Counted from the stretch's first letter, positions 1 through 7,863 are shown. The stretch is DNA of 64,000 nucleotides from Pelagicoccus sp. SDUM812005 (GCF_031127875.1 NZ_JARXIA010000001.1:1-64000), one strand, 5' to 3'. A program made the numbers and translations. Notes: generated by a model not told the origin, from the letters alone.

Positions 1-2
1 AG

Positions 3-359
3 CGGTCCTGGGCCTCCTCGCTTTCGGCTTTGGGGGAGAAGGCGAATCGCTTCTGCTCTGCGCAAGTTGAACATAACGTTGTGTTTGTTTTGCGCAGGTG
101 GGGGGCGACTTGGCTCTGGATGGGTAGGGTCCGACCGCCGGGCGGACCGGGGTGCGGGATCTGTCGTCCGCGGCTCGCCGGGCCGTCGAGCCCTACCGGG
201 GAATCGGGTAGCTGCAGTTGAGGTTGTTAGCACCGCTCTTCTCCCTCGCAGCTGTGTTCGAATTCGATGGTGACCCGACTCGCGGGACGATGGGATGAAC
301 TTACTAGCGCCGGTGGTCTACGCGAGACGTTGAGAGGAAGGTTTGCGTGCTTGGCAAAA
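3..359. repeat. Tandem repeat unit 1 (~357 bp, non-coding)
   Basis: The sequence from base 3 reappears from base 360 with mostly scattered single-base changes for at least 210 bp and then with growing divergence. The unit contains a 38-bp palindrome (59-96), a GGTCCG...CGGACC hairpin near 128-148 and a GGCTCG...CGAGCC hairpin near 172-192. Open frames across it are short and do not resemble proteins. The left end is cut by the window, so more copies may lie upstream. Confidence 0.85.
59..96. repeat. 38-bp imperfect palindrome, copy 1
   Basis: Outer arms TGCGCAA and TTGCGCA enclose inner arms AACA and TGTT around a central AACGTT; the dyad axis falls exactly between 77 and 78. The spacers between arms are not complementary, so the pattern looks more like a protein-binding dyad or recombination site than a simple terminator stem. 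Confidence 0.8.
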
Positions 360-665
360 CGGTCCTGGGCCTCCTCGTTTTCGGCTTTGGGGGAGAAGGC
401 GAATCGTTTCTGTTCTGCGCAAGTTAAACATAACGTTGTGTTTGTTTTGCGCAGGGGGCGACTTGGCTTTGGATGGGTAGGGTCCGACCGCCGGGCGGAC
501 TGGGTTGCGGGATCTGCCGTCTGCGGCTCGCCGGGCCGTCGAGCCCTACCAGCGAAATTGGGTAGCTGCAGTTGTGTTTGCTGGCTCGGCTCTTCTGGCT
601 AGCGGGTTTGTTTGGAATCGATTGTGATGCGAGCGGGTGTGGGGGACGGAATGTGCTTACGAGTG
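360..665. repeat. Tandem repeat unit 2 (non-coding)
   Basis: Second copy of the unit that begins at base 3. Identity is very high over 360-573 (differences are mainly C/T transitions and small indels), still visible to about 665, and ends before the stop codon of the oxidoreductase gene at 692. The palindrome and both hairpins are kept, which suggests that structure rather than coding is conserved. Confidence 0.85.
416..453. repeat. 38-bp imperfect palindrome, copy 2
   Basis: Same length, arms and central AACGTT as the copy at 59-96, with the axis between 434 and 435. Only one spacer base differs (G to A). Confidence 0.8.
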
Positions 666-691
666 CAGAAGGGCCGCCCAAGGCTTTTCGG

Positions 692-2914
692 CTAGGTCCA
701 GGTGAGGTCGGTTTTGCTGAAGGGCATGCTGCGGATGCGTTTGCCGGTGGCTGCGTAGATGGCGTTGGCGATGGCGGGGGCGGCTGGAGGGAAGGCGGGC
801 TCGCCAAGGCCGGTAGGGGGATTGTCGCTTTGGTCGAAGTGGACTTCGATCTGGGGCGACTGGGCGATGCGGAGCATGGGGTTGTCGTCGAAGTTGGTCT
901 GGCGTACGCGCCCGCCTTCGATGGTCACCTCTTGTTGCCAGGCGGCGCTGAGGGCGTCGATGAGGGAGCCTTGCACTTGGTTTTCGGCGCCGGAGAGGTT
1001 GACGATGGGGCCGACGTCGACGCCGGCGACGAGCTTGTCGACGCTCAGGGAGCCATTAGGGGCGACGGTGACTTCGGCTACCACGGCCACGTAGCCGCGG
1101 TGGCTGAAGTGGAAGGCGATGCCTTGGCCGCGCCCTTTGGGAAGCTTTTTGCCCCAGCTCGCTTTCTCGGCGGCGAGTTGGAGGACGTTTTTCATGCGTC
1201 CGGAGTCGTAGTCGGGGCCGCGTTTGCCGGCGGGCGCAACTTGGCGGTCGGGACCGAGCAGCTCGAGGCGGAATTGCAGGGGATCGCGTTGGGCCTGGTG
1301 GGCGAGCTCGTCGATGAAGCCTTGGGTGGCGAAGGCGATGGCGCAGCTGCCGGGGGCCCGCCACCAGCCCATGGGGACGTTGGTAGAGAGAATCGTTTGG
1401 CTTAGGCGGGCGTTTTCCACGAAGCGGATGGGAAACTCGTCGCTGGAGATGCCAGCGCCGCGACCGGTTTTTTCGGTGGAGTCGAGGCCGAAGGTGACGA
1501 AGTGGTCGGACCAGGCGGATATCTTTCCTTGGGCGTCGACCGCGCCTTTGAAGTGGTGCCAGCCGGCGGCGCGATAGTAGTCGTGCTGCATGTCTTGCTC
1601 GCGGGTCCAGGTGACTTTGACGGGGGTGCCTTCGAGCTTGTGGGCGATGGCGGCGGCTTCGCAGATGAAGTCGGACATGAGGCGGCGGCCGAATCCTCCG
1701 CCGATGCGCGTGATGTCGATCTTGACCTTGTCGTCCTCGAGCTGGAAGAGCTCTTTGACGAGTCCGTGGCCGTTGATGGCGTTTTGGGTGGGGCTCCAGA
1801 TTTGCATGACGCCGTCTTGATAGAGGGCGGTGGTGTTCTGGGGCTCGAGGTTGGTGTGGGAGAGGAAGGGGTATTCGTAGGTGGCTTCTAGAACTTGCTC
1901 GGCGGAGGCGAGGGCGCCTTCCACGTCGCCGTCGGAGCGGAGCTCCTGGCCGGGCTCGCGGGCGAGCTGGCTGGCTTGTTCTTGGTAGAGCAAGGAGTTG
2001 TGCTGGGAGGCGTTGTCGTCTTGCCAGAGCACTTGCAGGCTCTGCTGCGCTTTGAAGGTGGTCCAGGTGTCGCGGGCGACGATGGCGACGCCGGGTCGGA
2101 GGCCGAAAGCGTCGTCGGTCCCTTCCACGATGAAGGCATCGACGATGCCGCTCATTCGTTTGATCGTATCCAGATTTGCGCTACGGGGCTTGCCTCCGAA
2201 TACGGGGCAGCGGACGAAACAGGCGTGGAGCAGCCCCTCGCGTTGCTGGTCGATGCCGAAGAGGGGCTGGCCGGTGACGATGGCTCGGTTGTCGACGCCG
2301 GTGATGCGGCGTCCGAGCAGCTTGAAGGTTTTGGGATCCTTGAGGGTGACGGAATCGGGATCGGGGACTTCCAGTTGGGCGGCGATGTCGACGAGGTCCT
2401 TGTAGGCCAGCTTCTTCTGGGAGGCGCTGTGCTTGACGTAGCCTTGATCGGCTTGGCATTGGGCGACGGGTACGCCCCACTTTTGGGCGGCCGCTTGTTC
2501 GAGTAGGGTGCGGCCGACGGCTCCGACTTTGCGGAAGTCCATGTAGTGGCCGGGGGTGGCTCCGCTGCCTCCGGCTCCTTGCCAGCCTTTGAGGCCGAGC
2601 ACCAGGCCGGCCTGCTCGACGGTGACGTTCTGCCAGGGGACCTCGAGCTCTTCGGCGATGATCATGGGGAGGGAGGTCTTGATGCCCTGGCCGATTTCGG
2701 GGTTCTTGGAGATGATGGTTACCAGTCCGTCGCTGGCGATTTTGATGTAGAAATTGGGGGCGAAGATGCTGGAGCCTTTGGTGGCGGCTGCGGCTTTGGT
2801 GGACGGAAAGAGGGCGCTGAGGAGGAGGCCTCCGCCGGCGATGGCGCTGGCTTTGACGAAGTCGCGTCGGGCGATGGCGGCGGGGTGGCGGGTGTCGGTG
2901 GGGGAAAGGTTCAT
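692..2914 (-). CDS. Molybdenum-containing aldehyde/isoquinoline oxidoreductase, large subunit (IorB-like)
   Basis: A 740-residue catalytic subunit of the xanthine oxidase/isoquinoline 1-oxidoreductase family. A twin-arginine signal (RRDFVKASA, residues 16-24, then a hydrophobic stretch) predicts folded export to the periplasm, as known for IorB-like enzymes. Molybdopterin-binding motifs visible are IGGGFGRR (about 402-409), WWRAPG (about 515) and GLGEP near residue 702, which carries the family's catalytic glutamate. The ATG at 2914 is chosen because the Tat signal begins directly after it; the frame stays open further upstream but overlaps the small subunit. The gene lies 29 bp after the 2Fe-2S subunit, so the two are co-transcribed. 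The substrate cannot be told from sequence. No Shine-Dalgarno is seen; the leader is pyrimidine-rich. Confidence 0.92.
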   Translation of the reverse strand: MNLSPTDTRHPAAIARRDFVKASAIAGGGLLLSALFPSTKAAAATKGSSIFAPNFYIKIASDGLVTIISKNPEIGQGIKTSLPMIIAEELEVPWQNVTVEQAGLVLGLKGWQGAGGSGATPGHYMDFRKVGAVGRTLLEQAAAQKWGVPVAQCQADQGYVKHSASQKKLAYKDLVDIAAQLEVPDPDSVTLKDPKTFKLLGRRITGVDNRAIVTGQPLFGIDQQREGLLHACFVRCPVFGGKPRSANLDTIKRMSGIVDAFIVEGTDDAFGLRPGVAIVARDTWTTFKAQQSLQVLWQDDNASQHNSLLYQEQASQLAREPGQELRSDGDVEGALASAEQVLEATYEYPFLSHTNLEPQNTTALYQDGVMQIWSPTQNAINGHGLVKELFQLEDDKVKIDITRIGGGFGRRLMSDFICEAAAIAHKLEGTPVKVTWTREQDMQHDYYRAAGWHHFKGAVDAQGKISAWSDHFVTFGLDSTEKTGRGAGISSDEFPIRFVENARLSQTILSTNVPMGWWRAPGSCAIAFATQGFIDELAHQAQRDPLQFRLELLGPDRQVAPAGKRGPDYDSGRMKNVLQLAAEKASWGKKLPKGRGQGIAFHFSHRGYVAVVAEVTVAPNGSLSVDKLVAGVDVGPIVNLSGAENQVQGSLIDALSAAWQQEVTIEGGRVRQTNFDDNPMLRIAQSPQIEVHFDQSDNPPTGLGEPAFPPAAPAIANAIYAATGKRIRSMPFSKTDLTWT

Positions 2915-2943
2915 GGGGAGAGTGGGTGCAGTGGGTTGGGGAA

Positions 2944-3402
2944 TCAGGCTTTGGCGGCGGTGTGGATGGCTTGCCGGATGCGGGTGTAGGTGGCGCAGCG
3001 GCAGAGGTTGCCGGACATGGCGGCGTCGATGTCCGAGTCGCTGGGCTTGCTGTTGCTGGCGAGCAGGGCGGTCGCGGTCATGATTTGGCCGGCTTGGCAG
3101 TAGCCGCACTGGGGGACGTCGTGCTCGATCCAGGCTTCCTGCAGCGGAGTGAGTTTTTCGTTTCGGGCGAGTCCCTCGATAGTGGTGATCTTTCCGGAGG
3201 CGGCGGCGCCGACGGGTAGCTGGCAGGAACGCACGGCGGCGCCGTTCAGGTGGACGGTACAGGCTCCGCAAAGGCCTTTTCCGCAGCCGTATTTCGTTCC
3301 GACGAGACCGAGGTGGTCGCGTAGGACCCAAAGGAGCGGGGTGTCGTCGGAGACGTCGACGGTGCGGTTTTGTCCGTTGATGTGGAGGGTGTGTTGGCTC
3401 AT
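2944..3402 (-). CDS. 2Fe-2S small subunit of molybdenum hydroxylase (IorA-like)
   Basis: A 152-residue electron-transfer subunit that passes electrons from the molybdenum subunit encoded just downstream. The plant-type 2Fe-2S ligands are C40, C45, C48 and C60; the second, helical cluster domain has C99-x2-C102 and C134-x-C136 (NLCRC). Length fits the family. The ATG at 3402 starts a protein whose first strand (TLHINGQ) is the usual N-terminus; an upstream in-frame ATG at 3456 would add 18 residues and is less likely. No third, FAD-binding subunit is present, consistent with two-subunit IorAB-type enzymes that hand electrons to a cytochrome. Confidence 0.93.
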   Translation of the reverse strand: MSQHTLHINGQNRTVDVSDDTPLLWVLRDHLGLVGTKYGCGKGLCGACTVHLNGAAVRSCQLPVGAAASGKITTIEGLARNEKLTPLQEAWIEHDVPQCGYCQAGQIMTATALLASNSKPSDSDIDAAMSGNLCRCATYTRIRQAIHTAAKA

Positions 3403-3559
3403 GGGGAAGGCGATTGGGGTTGAGAGAAAGCTGATGGCTTCGTGGGTACGCTTCAACTACGCTTAGCTGCCTTTTCTGATTTTGCAGTATCGGAATTGAT
3501 TTTTGGTTTGGGTTTTAGGGGTCAAAGGGGAGGGGCGGCGGCTGTTTGCATGGGACGCG

Positions 3560-3593
3560 ACAGAGGCCGTCTCGGATGTGAGACGGCCTCTGT
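3560..3593 (-). terminator. Strong hairpin after tonB gene
   Basis: A perfect 14-bp stem (ACAGAGGCCGTCTC with GAGACGGCCTCTGT) and 6-base loop, 27 bp beyond the stop of the TonB gene. No T-run follows on either strand, so it may be a Rho-assisted or processing hairpin. Confidence 0.6.
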
Positions 3594-3619
3594 GGTGTAA
3601 CTGACTTGTTCTTAGTGCC

Positions 3620-4273
3620 CTATGGCTTGAAGTTTACGGGGAGACGGACGAGGGTGCGGACGTCCTTACCGCCTTTGCGGCCGGGTTGCCACTTGGACTT
3701 GAGCACGGCCTCGAGAGCGGCTTGCTCGAATTCGCGATGGCTCGACTTGACGATGCGGGGGCGAAGAACGCGGCCGTTTTCGTCGATGACGAATTCGACG
3801 GTTACTTGACCCGCAGTCTTGGAGTGCTGCATGGAGTAGGGGTAGAGCGGCTTGGTCGCGACCAGGGCCCGCGGTTGCTGGTCCAGCTCGCTGGGGAGGA
3901 AGTTGACGATGCCGGTCGCCCTGTCGTCGAGAAAGGTCCGGCCGGAATCGACGGCGACGCCTACCCCGTTGTCGCTGGGGTCGAGCAGCAGGGCCATTTG
4001 GTCGAGAGTGATGGGAGGCGGAGGTACCTCGAGCTCTTCCACTTTGAGGGGGGGCTTTTCGACGATCGGTTCAGGAGGTTCTACGATAAGAGGATCGGGG
4101 AGGTCGATGGGAACGTCTGGCGCGGGGACGAGCTCTACCTTTTTGAAGGGGTTCGGGATCTCCATCAGGATGGGAAGGAGGGCGAAGATGGCGGTGACGC
4201 CGAGGGCTCCGAGAGCGAGGGCCTTGAGGTTGGATGCGAGGGGGATGCGTACTTGGGTGTATATGTGACTCAT
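3620..4273 (-). CDS. TonB-family energy transducer (paralogue 1)
   Basis: A 217-residue TonB protein, which carries proton-motive energy from an inner-membrane ExbB/ExbD channel to outer-membrane receptors. Visible parts are a short cytoplasmic tail, one membrane segment (about 14-37), a proline/glutamate-rich periplasmic spacer (about 50-92) and a C-terminal TonB domain (about 130-217) with YPYSM and the GQVTVEFVIDENG strand. It is the same length as the TonB gene upstream and shares its C-terminal motif pattern, so the two are paralogues. It has its own 246-bp upstream region with two BlaI/MecI-like sites and lies beyond a terminator, so it is probably transcribed separately from the exbB-tonB pair. 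Confidence 0.9.
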   Translation of the reverse strand: MSHIYTQVRIPLASNLKALALGALGVTAIFALLPILMEIPNPFKKVELVPAPDVPIDLPDPLIVEPPEPIVEKPPLKVEELEVPPPPITLDQMALLLDPSDNGVGVAVDSGRTFLDDRATGIVNFLPSELDQQPRALVATKPLYPYSMQHSKTAGQVTVEFVIDENGRVLRPRIVKSSHREFEQAALEAVLKSKWQPGRKGGKDVRTLVRLPVNFKP

Positions 4274-4311
4274 GCTTTTTCCTGGGGTTGAGGTGATTGT
4301 CGAGTTGTGTA

Positions 4312-4323
4312 CTACGAATGTAG
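4312..4323. promoter_or_regulatory. BlaI/MecI-like operator, distal of pair upstream of tonB 1
   Basis: CTACGAATGTAG, embedded in TACTACGAATGTAGGA, matches the TACA-N2-TGTA dyad of BlaI/MecI/CopY repressors with one mismatch. It lies 39-50 bp upstream of the tonB start. A second site is centred 35 bp further upstream. Confidence 0.5.
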
Positions 4324-4346
4324 GAATAAATGCGGAAAAGTAAAGA

Positions 4347-4358
4347 CTACGGATGTAG
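4347..4358. promoter_or_regulatory. BlaI/MecI-like operator, second site upstream of tonB 1
   Basis: CTACGGATGTAG followed by GA, the same form as the site at 4312-4323; TACRNATGTAGGA is shared. Two dyads at fixed spacing are a common arrangement for this repressor family. Confidence 0.45.
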
Positions 4359-4464
4359 GATTTGGGTCGAATTCCTGGAAAAAGCGGATCTCGGGGCGGG
4401 CTTGGGATCTCGGCACCTGCAGTTTTGGCGGGCCGGTGAGTTGGGAAGGGGGCGACGGACGCAC

Positions 4465-4497
4465 AAAAAAAGCGATCGCTGGGAAGCGATCGCTTTT
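4465..4497 (-). terminator. Rho-independent terminator of exbB-tonB 2 operon
   Basis: A 13-bp perfect stem (AAAAGCGATCGCT with AGCGATCGCTTTT), 4-base loop, followed on the minus strand by seven T. It starts 23 bp after the stop of the TonB gene. Confidence 0.9.
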
Positions 4498-4519
4498 CGT
4501 GAAAGTGTTTGTTCGAGTT

Positions 4520-5173
4520 CTAGGGGGAGAAGTCGATAGGGATGCGAACCTTACAGGCAACCGGCTTGCCGTCTTTGGCGGCAGGGTTCCAGGTGGAGCG
4601 TTGCACGCACTGGATGGCGGGTTCTTCGAACTCGCGGTGGGTGGACTTAGTGGCGCGGACGCGGTGTACCTTGCCTTCGGCGTCGAGGACGAACTCTACG
4701 ATGACGCGACCCTTGGTCTTGGATTGCTGCATGGAGTAGGGGTAGAGCGGCGTGGACATGACCAAGGCGCTAGGCTTCTTGTCAACGTCGGCGAGGGAGA
4801 AGATCTGCATGCCGGCCAGCGCGTCGATGCCGGTATTGAAGTCGCCGAATCCGAAGTCGCCGACGGCGTCGCCGGAACCAGGATTGAGGGCCATTTCCAG
4901 CTGAGCGAGGGTCATGGGCGGAGGTGGCTCTTCCATCTCGGGCTCGTCGATCTCCTTTTCCTCTTCGGGGGGAGGCGGTTCTTCCTCGGGGGGAGGAGGC
5001 GGAGGCTGGACGGAGGCGTCTTCGGTGGCGACTTGCACGCCAGGGTTGGCGAACTTGCCGAGGTACTGCATGAAGGGGAGTACGGCGAAGACGGCTACGG
5101 TGAAAAGGACAGCCAAGGCGCCATTGGAGAAGGCGTTTCCTTGCTGGTTCGAAGGTGTGTAATTAGAGCTCAT
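4520..5173 (-). CDS. TonB-family energy transducer (paralogue 2)
   Basis: A 217-residue TonB protein with one N-terminal membrane segment (about 19-40), a very Pro/Glu-rich spacer (about 54-90, runs of PPPPPP and EEEPPPPEEE) and a C-terminal TonB fold (about 130-217) containing YPYSMQQSKTKGRVIVEFV. It follows the ExbB-like gene by 38 bp and ends at a strong terminator, so these two form one operon. The Pro/Glu spacer would span the periplasm. Its C-terminal domain is clearly similar to the neighbouring TonB at 3620-4273 but the spacers differ, which suggests that the two serve different receptors. Confidence 0.9.
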   Translation of the reverse strand: MSSNYTPSNQQGNAFSNGALAVLFTVAVFAVLPFMQYLGKFANPGVQVATEDASVQPPPPPPEEEPPPPEEEKEIDEPEMEEPPPPMTLAQLEMALNPGSGDAVGDFGFGDFNTGIDALAGMQIFSLADVDKKPSALVMSTPLYPYSMQQSKTKGRVIVEFVLDAEGKVHRVRATKSTHREFEEPAIQCVQRSTWNPAAKDGKPVACKVRIPIDFSP

Positions 5174-5211
5174 TGCGTCTTAAGGTTCGTGTTTCGTTTA
5201 GCTTGAGGCGC

Positions 5212-5829
5212 TTAGGCTTTGTTGGAGAGTCCGGCGAAGTGCTGGAGCGAGATGCTCTCGAGGCGGACGAGGAAGCTTTCGTAGTCGAGAACCTTTTGCT
5301 TGAGGAAGTAGACGAAGATGTAGCCGGGGATGGCGAGGCAGAGGCCCATCTGGGTGGTGATGAGGGCGACCTGGATACCGCCGGCCACGATGGAGGTGGT
5401 GCTTTCCGATCCGCCGAGGGCGATACCGTAGAAGGTGGTCAACATGCCGAGTACGGTACCGAGAAGTCCGAGCAGCGGGGCGGTGTTGATCATGATCTGC
5501 AGGAAGGTGATGTTCTGCTGGAGGCGTGGGATCTCGGCGGTGCGGATTTCCGAGAAGCGGTCCTGGATGTCTTCGACGGAAGAAACGCCGTCCTGGGAGT
5601 AGCGGATGATTTCGCCCACGGTGCCTTGCGCCTTGGAGCTGTCGCGTACCCACTCTTCGCAGGTGGCGATGGAGGTCTTCTTGTGGTTTCCTCGGAAGAA
5701 GAAGAGCAGCAGTCGCGCTCCGACGTAGAAAGCGACGAGCCCTAGCAAGAAGAGCGGAATCATGATCCAGCCGCCTGAAACGATGATGTTCCAAGCGTCA
5801 ATTAGCGTAGCTGCGAATGAAGTGTCCAT
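5212..5829 (-). CDS. MotA/TolQ/ExbB proton channel family protein
   Basis: A 205-residue ExbB-like inner-membrane protein expected to supply proton-motive energy to TonB. Three hydrophobic regions are visible: about 18-48, about 105-132 (NTAPLLGLLGTVLGML, the family's signature second helix) and about 145-175. The N-terminus lacks an extra periplasmic domain. Normally ExbB is followed by ExbD; here the next gene is TonB and no ExbD-like gene is present anywhere in the window. The start ATG at 5829 fits the first hydrophobic helix. Confidence 0.9.
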   Translation of the reverse strand: MDTSFAATLIDAWNIIVSGGWIMIPLFLLGLVAFYVGARLLLFFFRGNHKKTSIATCEEWVRDSSKAQGTVGEIIRYSQDGVSSVEDIQDRFSEIRTAEIPRLQQNITFLQIMINTAPLLGLLGTVLGMLTTFYGIALGGSESTTSIVAGGIQVALITTQMGLCLAIPGYIFVYFLKQKVLDYESFLVRLESISLQHFAGLSNKA

Positions 5830-6236
5830 TGAGGTATCTAAAATTGACGTAAGGGGCGAGTCGGCTCCGCTCCGTTGCGAGCTCGATGGGATCGGGCTTG
5901 GGTGGGTGGGGAGTGGGGAACTTCGCTACTTTTCGGGTGTTGGTTGAAATGGTGTTGTGAAAATGAGTCAAGCGTATCCCTGAACTTTGATCTGAGGGTG
6001 GGCGAACGCTTACGGCAAGGGGGTGTAGGGGGTCCGAGACGTGTGACAGGAAGCGTCGAAATCTGTTTCCTACATTTGTACGTCAAAGCATTTTCAGATA
6101 AAAATCAAGGCTCAGTATGCGCAGGGGCGAACTTCTGCGCGGAGAGCAGGCGCCGGAAGGATGTTTCGGGCGTGGGAAGAAAGGGGGAATTGCGGAGCTT
6201 CCCGAGCTCCGGCAGCTTCCTGAAGAGGGGAGCGGG
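5830..6236. other. Non-coding gap upstream of exbB
   Basis: 407 bp without a convincing gene. It carries the promoter region for the minus-strand exbB-tonB operon, including a perfect TACA-N2-TGTA dyad at 6071-6080. The stretch beside the SYLF gene (6120-6236) is GC-rich with a GAGCTTCCCGAGCTCC inverted repeat near 6196. Nothing else is recognised. Confidence 0.6.
6071..6080. promoter_or_regulatory. BlaI/MecI-like operator upstream of exbB
   Basis: TACATTTGTA is an exact TACA-N2-TGTA dyad. Read on the minus strand it gives TACAAATGTAGGA, matching the two sites before the other tonB gene. It lies about 240 bp upstream of the ExbB start codon; a TTTGACG that could be a -35 element overlaps its edge on the minus strand. 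Confidence 0.55.
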
Positions 6237-6953
6237 CTAGAATTCGTCGGAGGAGCCGGACTCGATCTCGCCGAGGAGCTTCAAGGTCCGTTCGAAGAAA
6301 AAAGGACTTTCCAGGGAATCGCTGGCGAGGATTTCCGAAATTTCGAGGCGGCGCTGGTAGCTGACTTCGTTGGACCGGCGGTCGGGCAGGAGGACTCCGC
6401 CTTCGAAGGTGGCTCCCGCGTAGTAGCCTTCGTTGACGGTGTAGGCGAAGATGTCGGCGACGTCGCTCATATTGGACTCGTAGTTCGCGCCGGTGGGGCC
6501 GCGGGTCACGGTGGCGTCGACGCCGATCTTGAATTTAGCCTTGTTGAGCATCTTGAGCCCGTCGTCGTTCATAATGATAAGGACGACGTTGAGCTTTTGG
6601 GCGCCGAGCTGCAGGCCGCCGCTGATCTCGCCGGTCTTGATCCAGGCCGGGGGGCTCCAGCTGCCGTCTGGCGTGCGGCGCAGGGCGACGCCGAATCCGC
6701 CTTTCGCTCCGAAGATGACGCCGGCTTCGTATTGCTTCAGGATGATGAGTCCCTTGGCCTTTTGCATGACCGCTGGCGGAATCATGGAGGTCTCCTTGGA
6801 CTGGATGTCGACGAGGGAGTTGGCCAGCTTTTCGCTGCGGCGCACGAGGCGGCTGGTATCCTTGTCCAGCTCTTCTTCGGCCTGGAGCAAACAGCCGAGG
6901 AGCAGGGCGGCGAGGAGCAGGTAAAGGTTACGAAGTGCGTGGCGTGGAGTCAT
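6237..6953 (-). CDS. SYLF (Ysc84-like) lipid-binding domain protein
   Basis: A 238-residue exported protein. Residues about 1-25 are a hydrophobic signal; LLLGC gives a possible lipoprotein cleavage site, so it may be lipid-anchored. The remainder matches the SYLF domain, visible in KGLIILKQYEAGVIFGAKGGFGVALRR and SWSPPAWIKTGEISGGLQLG. Eukaryotic SYLF domains bind phosphoinositides; bacterial homologues are envelope proteins of unclear role. The gene is transcribed alone, with non-coding gaps on both sides. The start ATG at 6953 precedes the signal directly. Confidence 0.88.
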   Translation of the reverse strand: MTPRHALRNLYLLLAALLLGCLLQAEEELDKDTSRLVRRSEKLANSLVDIQSKETSMIPPAVMQKAKGLIILKQYEAGVIFGAKGGFGVALRRTPDGSWSPPAWIKTGEISGGLQLGAQKLNVVLIIMNDDGLKMLNKAKFKIGVDATVTRGPTGANYESNMSDVADIFAYTVNEGYYAGATFEGGVLLPDRRSNEVSYQRRLEISEILASDSLESPFFFERTLKLLGEIESGSSDEF

Positions 6954-7105
6954 TAGGTGGTGGGATATCGGCAGGCAGAGGCTGCCGCTTTACTTAGTCT
7001 GCTACTTGGATTCGCCCCGCAAGCTTTGTTTGGGAGCTGCGGGTGGGGGCGGCAGCTTGGGGGAGCGGCGCCGTCCTGTTTTTTATGCCGCCGAGCGGAG
7101 ACGGG

Positions 7106-7135
7106 AAAACCCGCCTCGCAGGCGCGGGACGGGTT
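7106..7135 (-). terminator. Hairpin terminator after the LuxR-type regulator
   Basis: On the minus strand AACCCG pairs with CGGGTT around a GC-rich loop that can fold further (CGC/GCG), followed by TTTT. It is 30 bp after the stop at 7165. Confidence 0.5.
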
Positions 7136-7164
7136 CTCGAGTGGGGTAGGGAATGGAAAGGGGC

Positions 7165-7863
7165 TTAGCTGGGCATCGTGTAGGCGGCGGGCTTGCTTTG
7201 CCCAGGCAGTTCGATGATGCCGATCTCGAAGGCGCAGCGGGTGAGCTCCACGGCGCTGCGGGCGTCGAGCTTCTTCATGAGGTTGGCGCGGTGGGCCTCG
7301 ATGGTCTTGACGCTCACTTCCAGCATTTCGGCGATTTGCTTGGTGCTGAAGCCCTCCGCTACGGCTTGAAGGACTTCGCGCTCGCGGTTGGAGAGGCGAT
7401 TCTTCTTCTTGGAGACGGAGCTGCCTACGAGGTGGGACTCGCGCAGGAGGCTGGCGCAGACGGGGCAGAGGTAGCCGCTGCCGCTCTTGATTTCGCGCAG
7501 GCCTTCCTTGAGCTTGGAGGCGGCGGAGGATTTGGAGACGATGCCGTGGCAGCCGAGCTCCAGGAGCTCGCGGATGGAGTCGGGAGCGAAATGCGAGGAG
7601 ATCGCGATGAAGCGCGTGTTGGGGTGCTTCGGGCCGTATTGGCGGAGGATTTCGATGCCGTTGAGTCCGGGAAGGTACATCTCGAACATGACGATGTCGG
7701 GCTTTTCCTCTTCGCATAGGGCGAGGCCTTGGCGGCCTTCGCTTGCTTCGCCTACGACCATGATGCCGGGGACAGTGGTTGCTAGGGATGAAAGGAGGTC
7801 TCTCAGCAGGAGCTGATCCTCCAAAACGACCATGCGACTTGTCTGGTTGGTTGGTTGAGTCAT
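7165..7863 (-). CDS. NarL/LuxR-family response regulator with non-phosphorylatable receiver
   Basis: A 232-residue transcription regulator: receiver domain about 12-125 and LuxR-type helix-turn-helix about 160-222 (LSNREREVLQAVAEGFSTKQIAEMLEVSVKTIEAHRANLMKKL). The receiver keeps the acidic pocket (E15, D16), the Ser switch (S89/S90) and K111, but the phospho-acceptor position is E61 (PDIVMFEMYLPG), codon GAG at 7681-7683. Glu here often mimics phosphorylation. A CPVC pair (C133, C136) sits in the linker where YLSPEV is usual. No kinase gene is adjacent; the divergent neighbour also has a receiver domain. A start at M11 is possible but the upstream ATG at 7863 is equally good. Confidence 0.9.
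   Translation of the reverse strand: MTQPTNQTSRMVVLEDQLLLRDLLSSLATTVPGIMVVGEASEGRQGLALCEEEKPDIVMFEMYLPGLNGIEILRQYGPKHPNTRFIAISSHFAPDSIRELLELGCHGIVSKSSAASKLKEGLREIKSGSGYLCPVCASLLRESHLVGSSVSKKKNRLSNREREVLQAVAEGFSTKQIAEMLEVSVKTIEAHRANLMKKLDARSAVELTRCAFEIGIIELPGQSKPAAYTMPS

Noticed and set aside
3-665. CRISPR array
   Set aside because: The repeat unit is about 357 bp with no short repeat-spacer alternation and no cas genes.
1-690. Short open frames of 60-130 residues in the left-end repeat
   Set aside because: They shift frame between the two repeat copies, have no ribosome-binding site and look like translated GC-rich non-coding DNA.
2915-3331. Upstream extension of the iorB frame
   Set aside because: The added 139 residues are Arg/Pro-rich, overlap iorA in another frame, and precede a complete Tat signal that begins at 2914.
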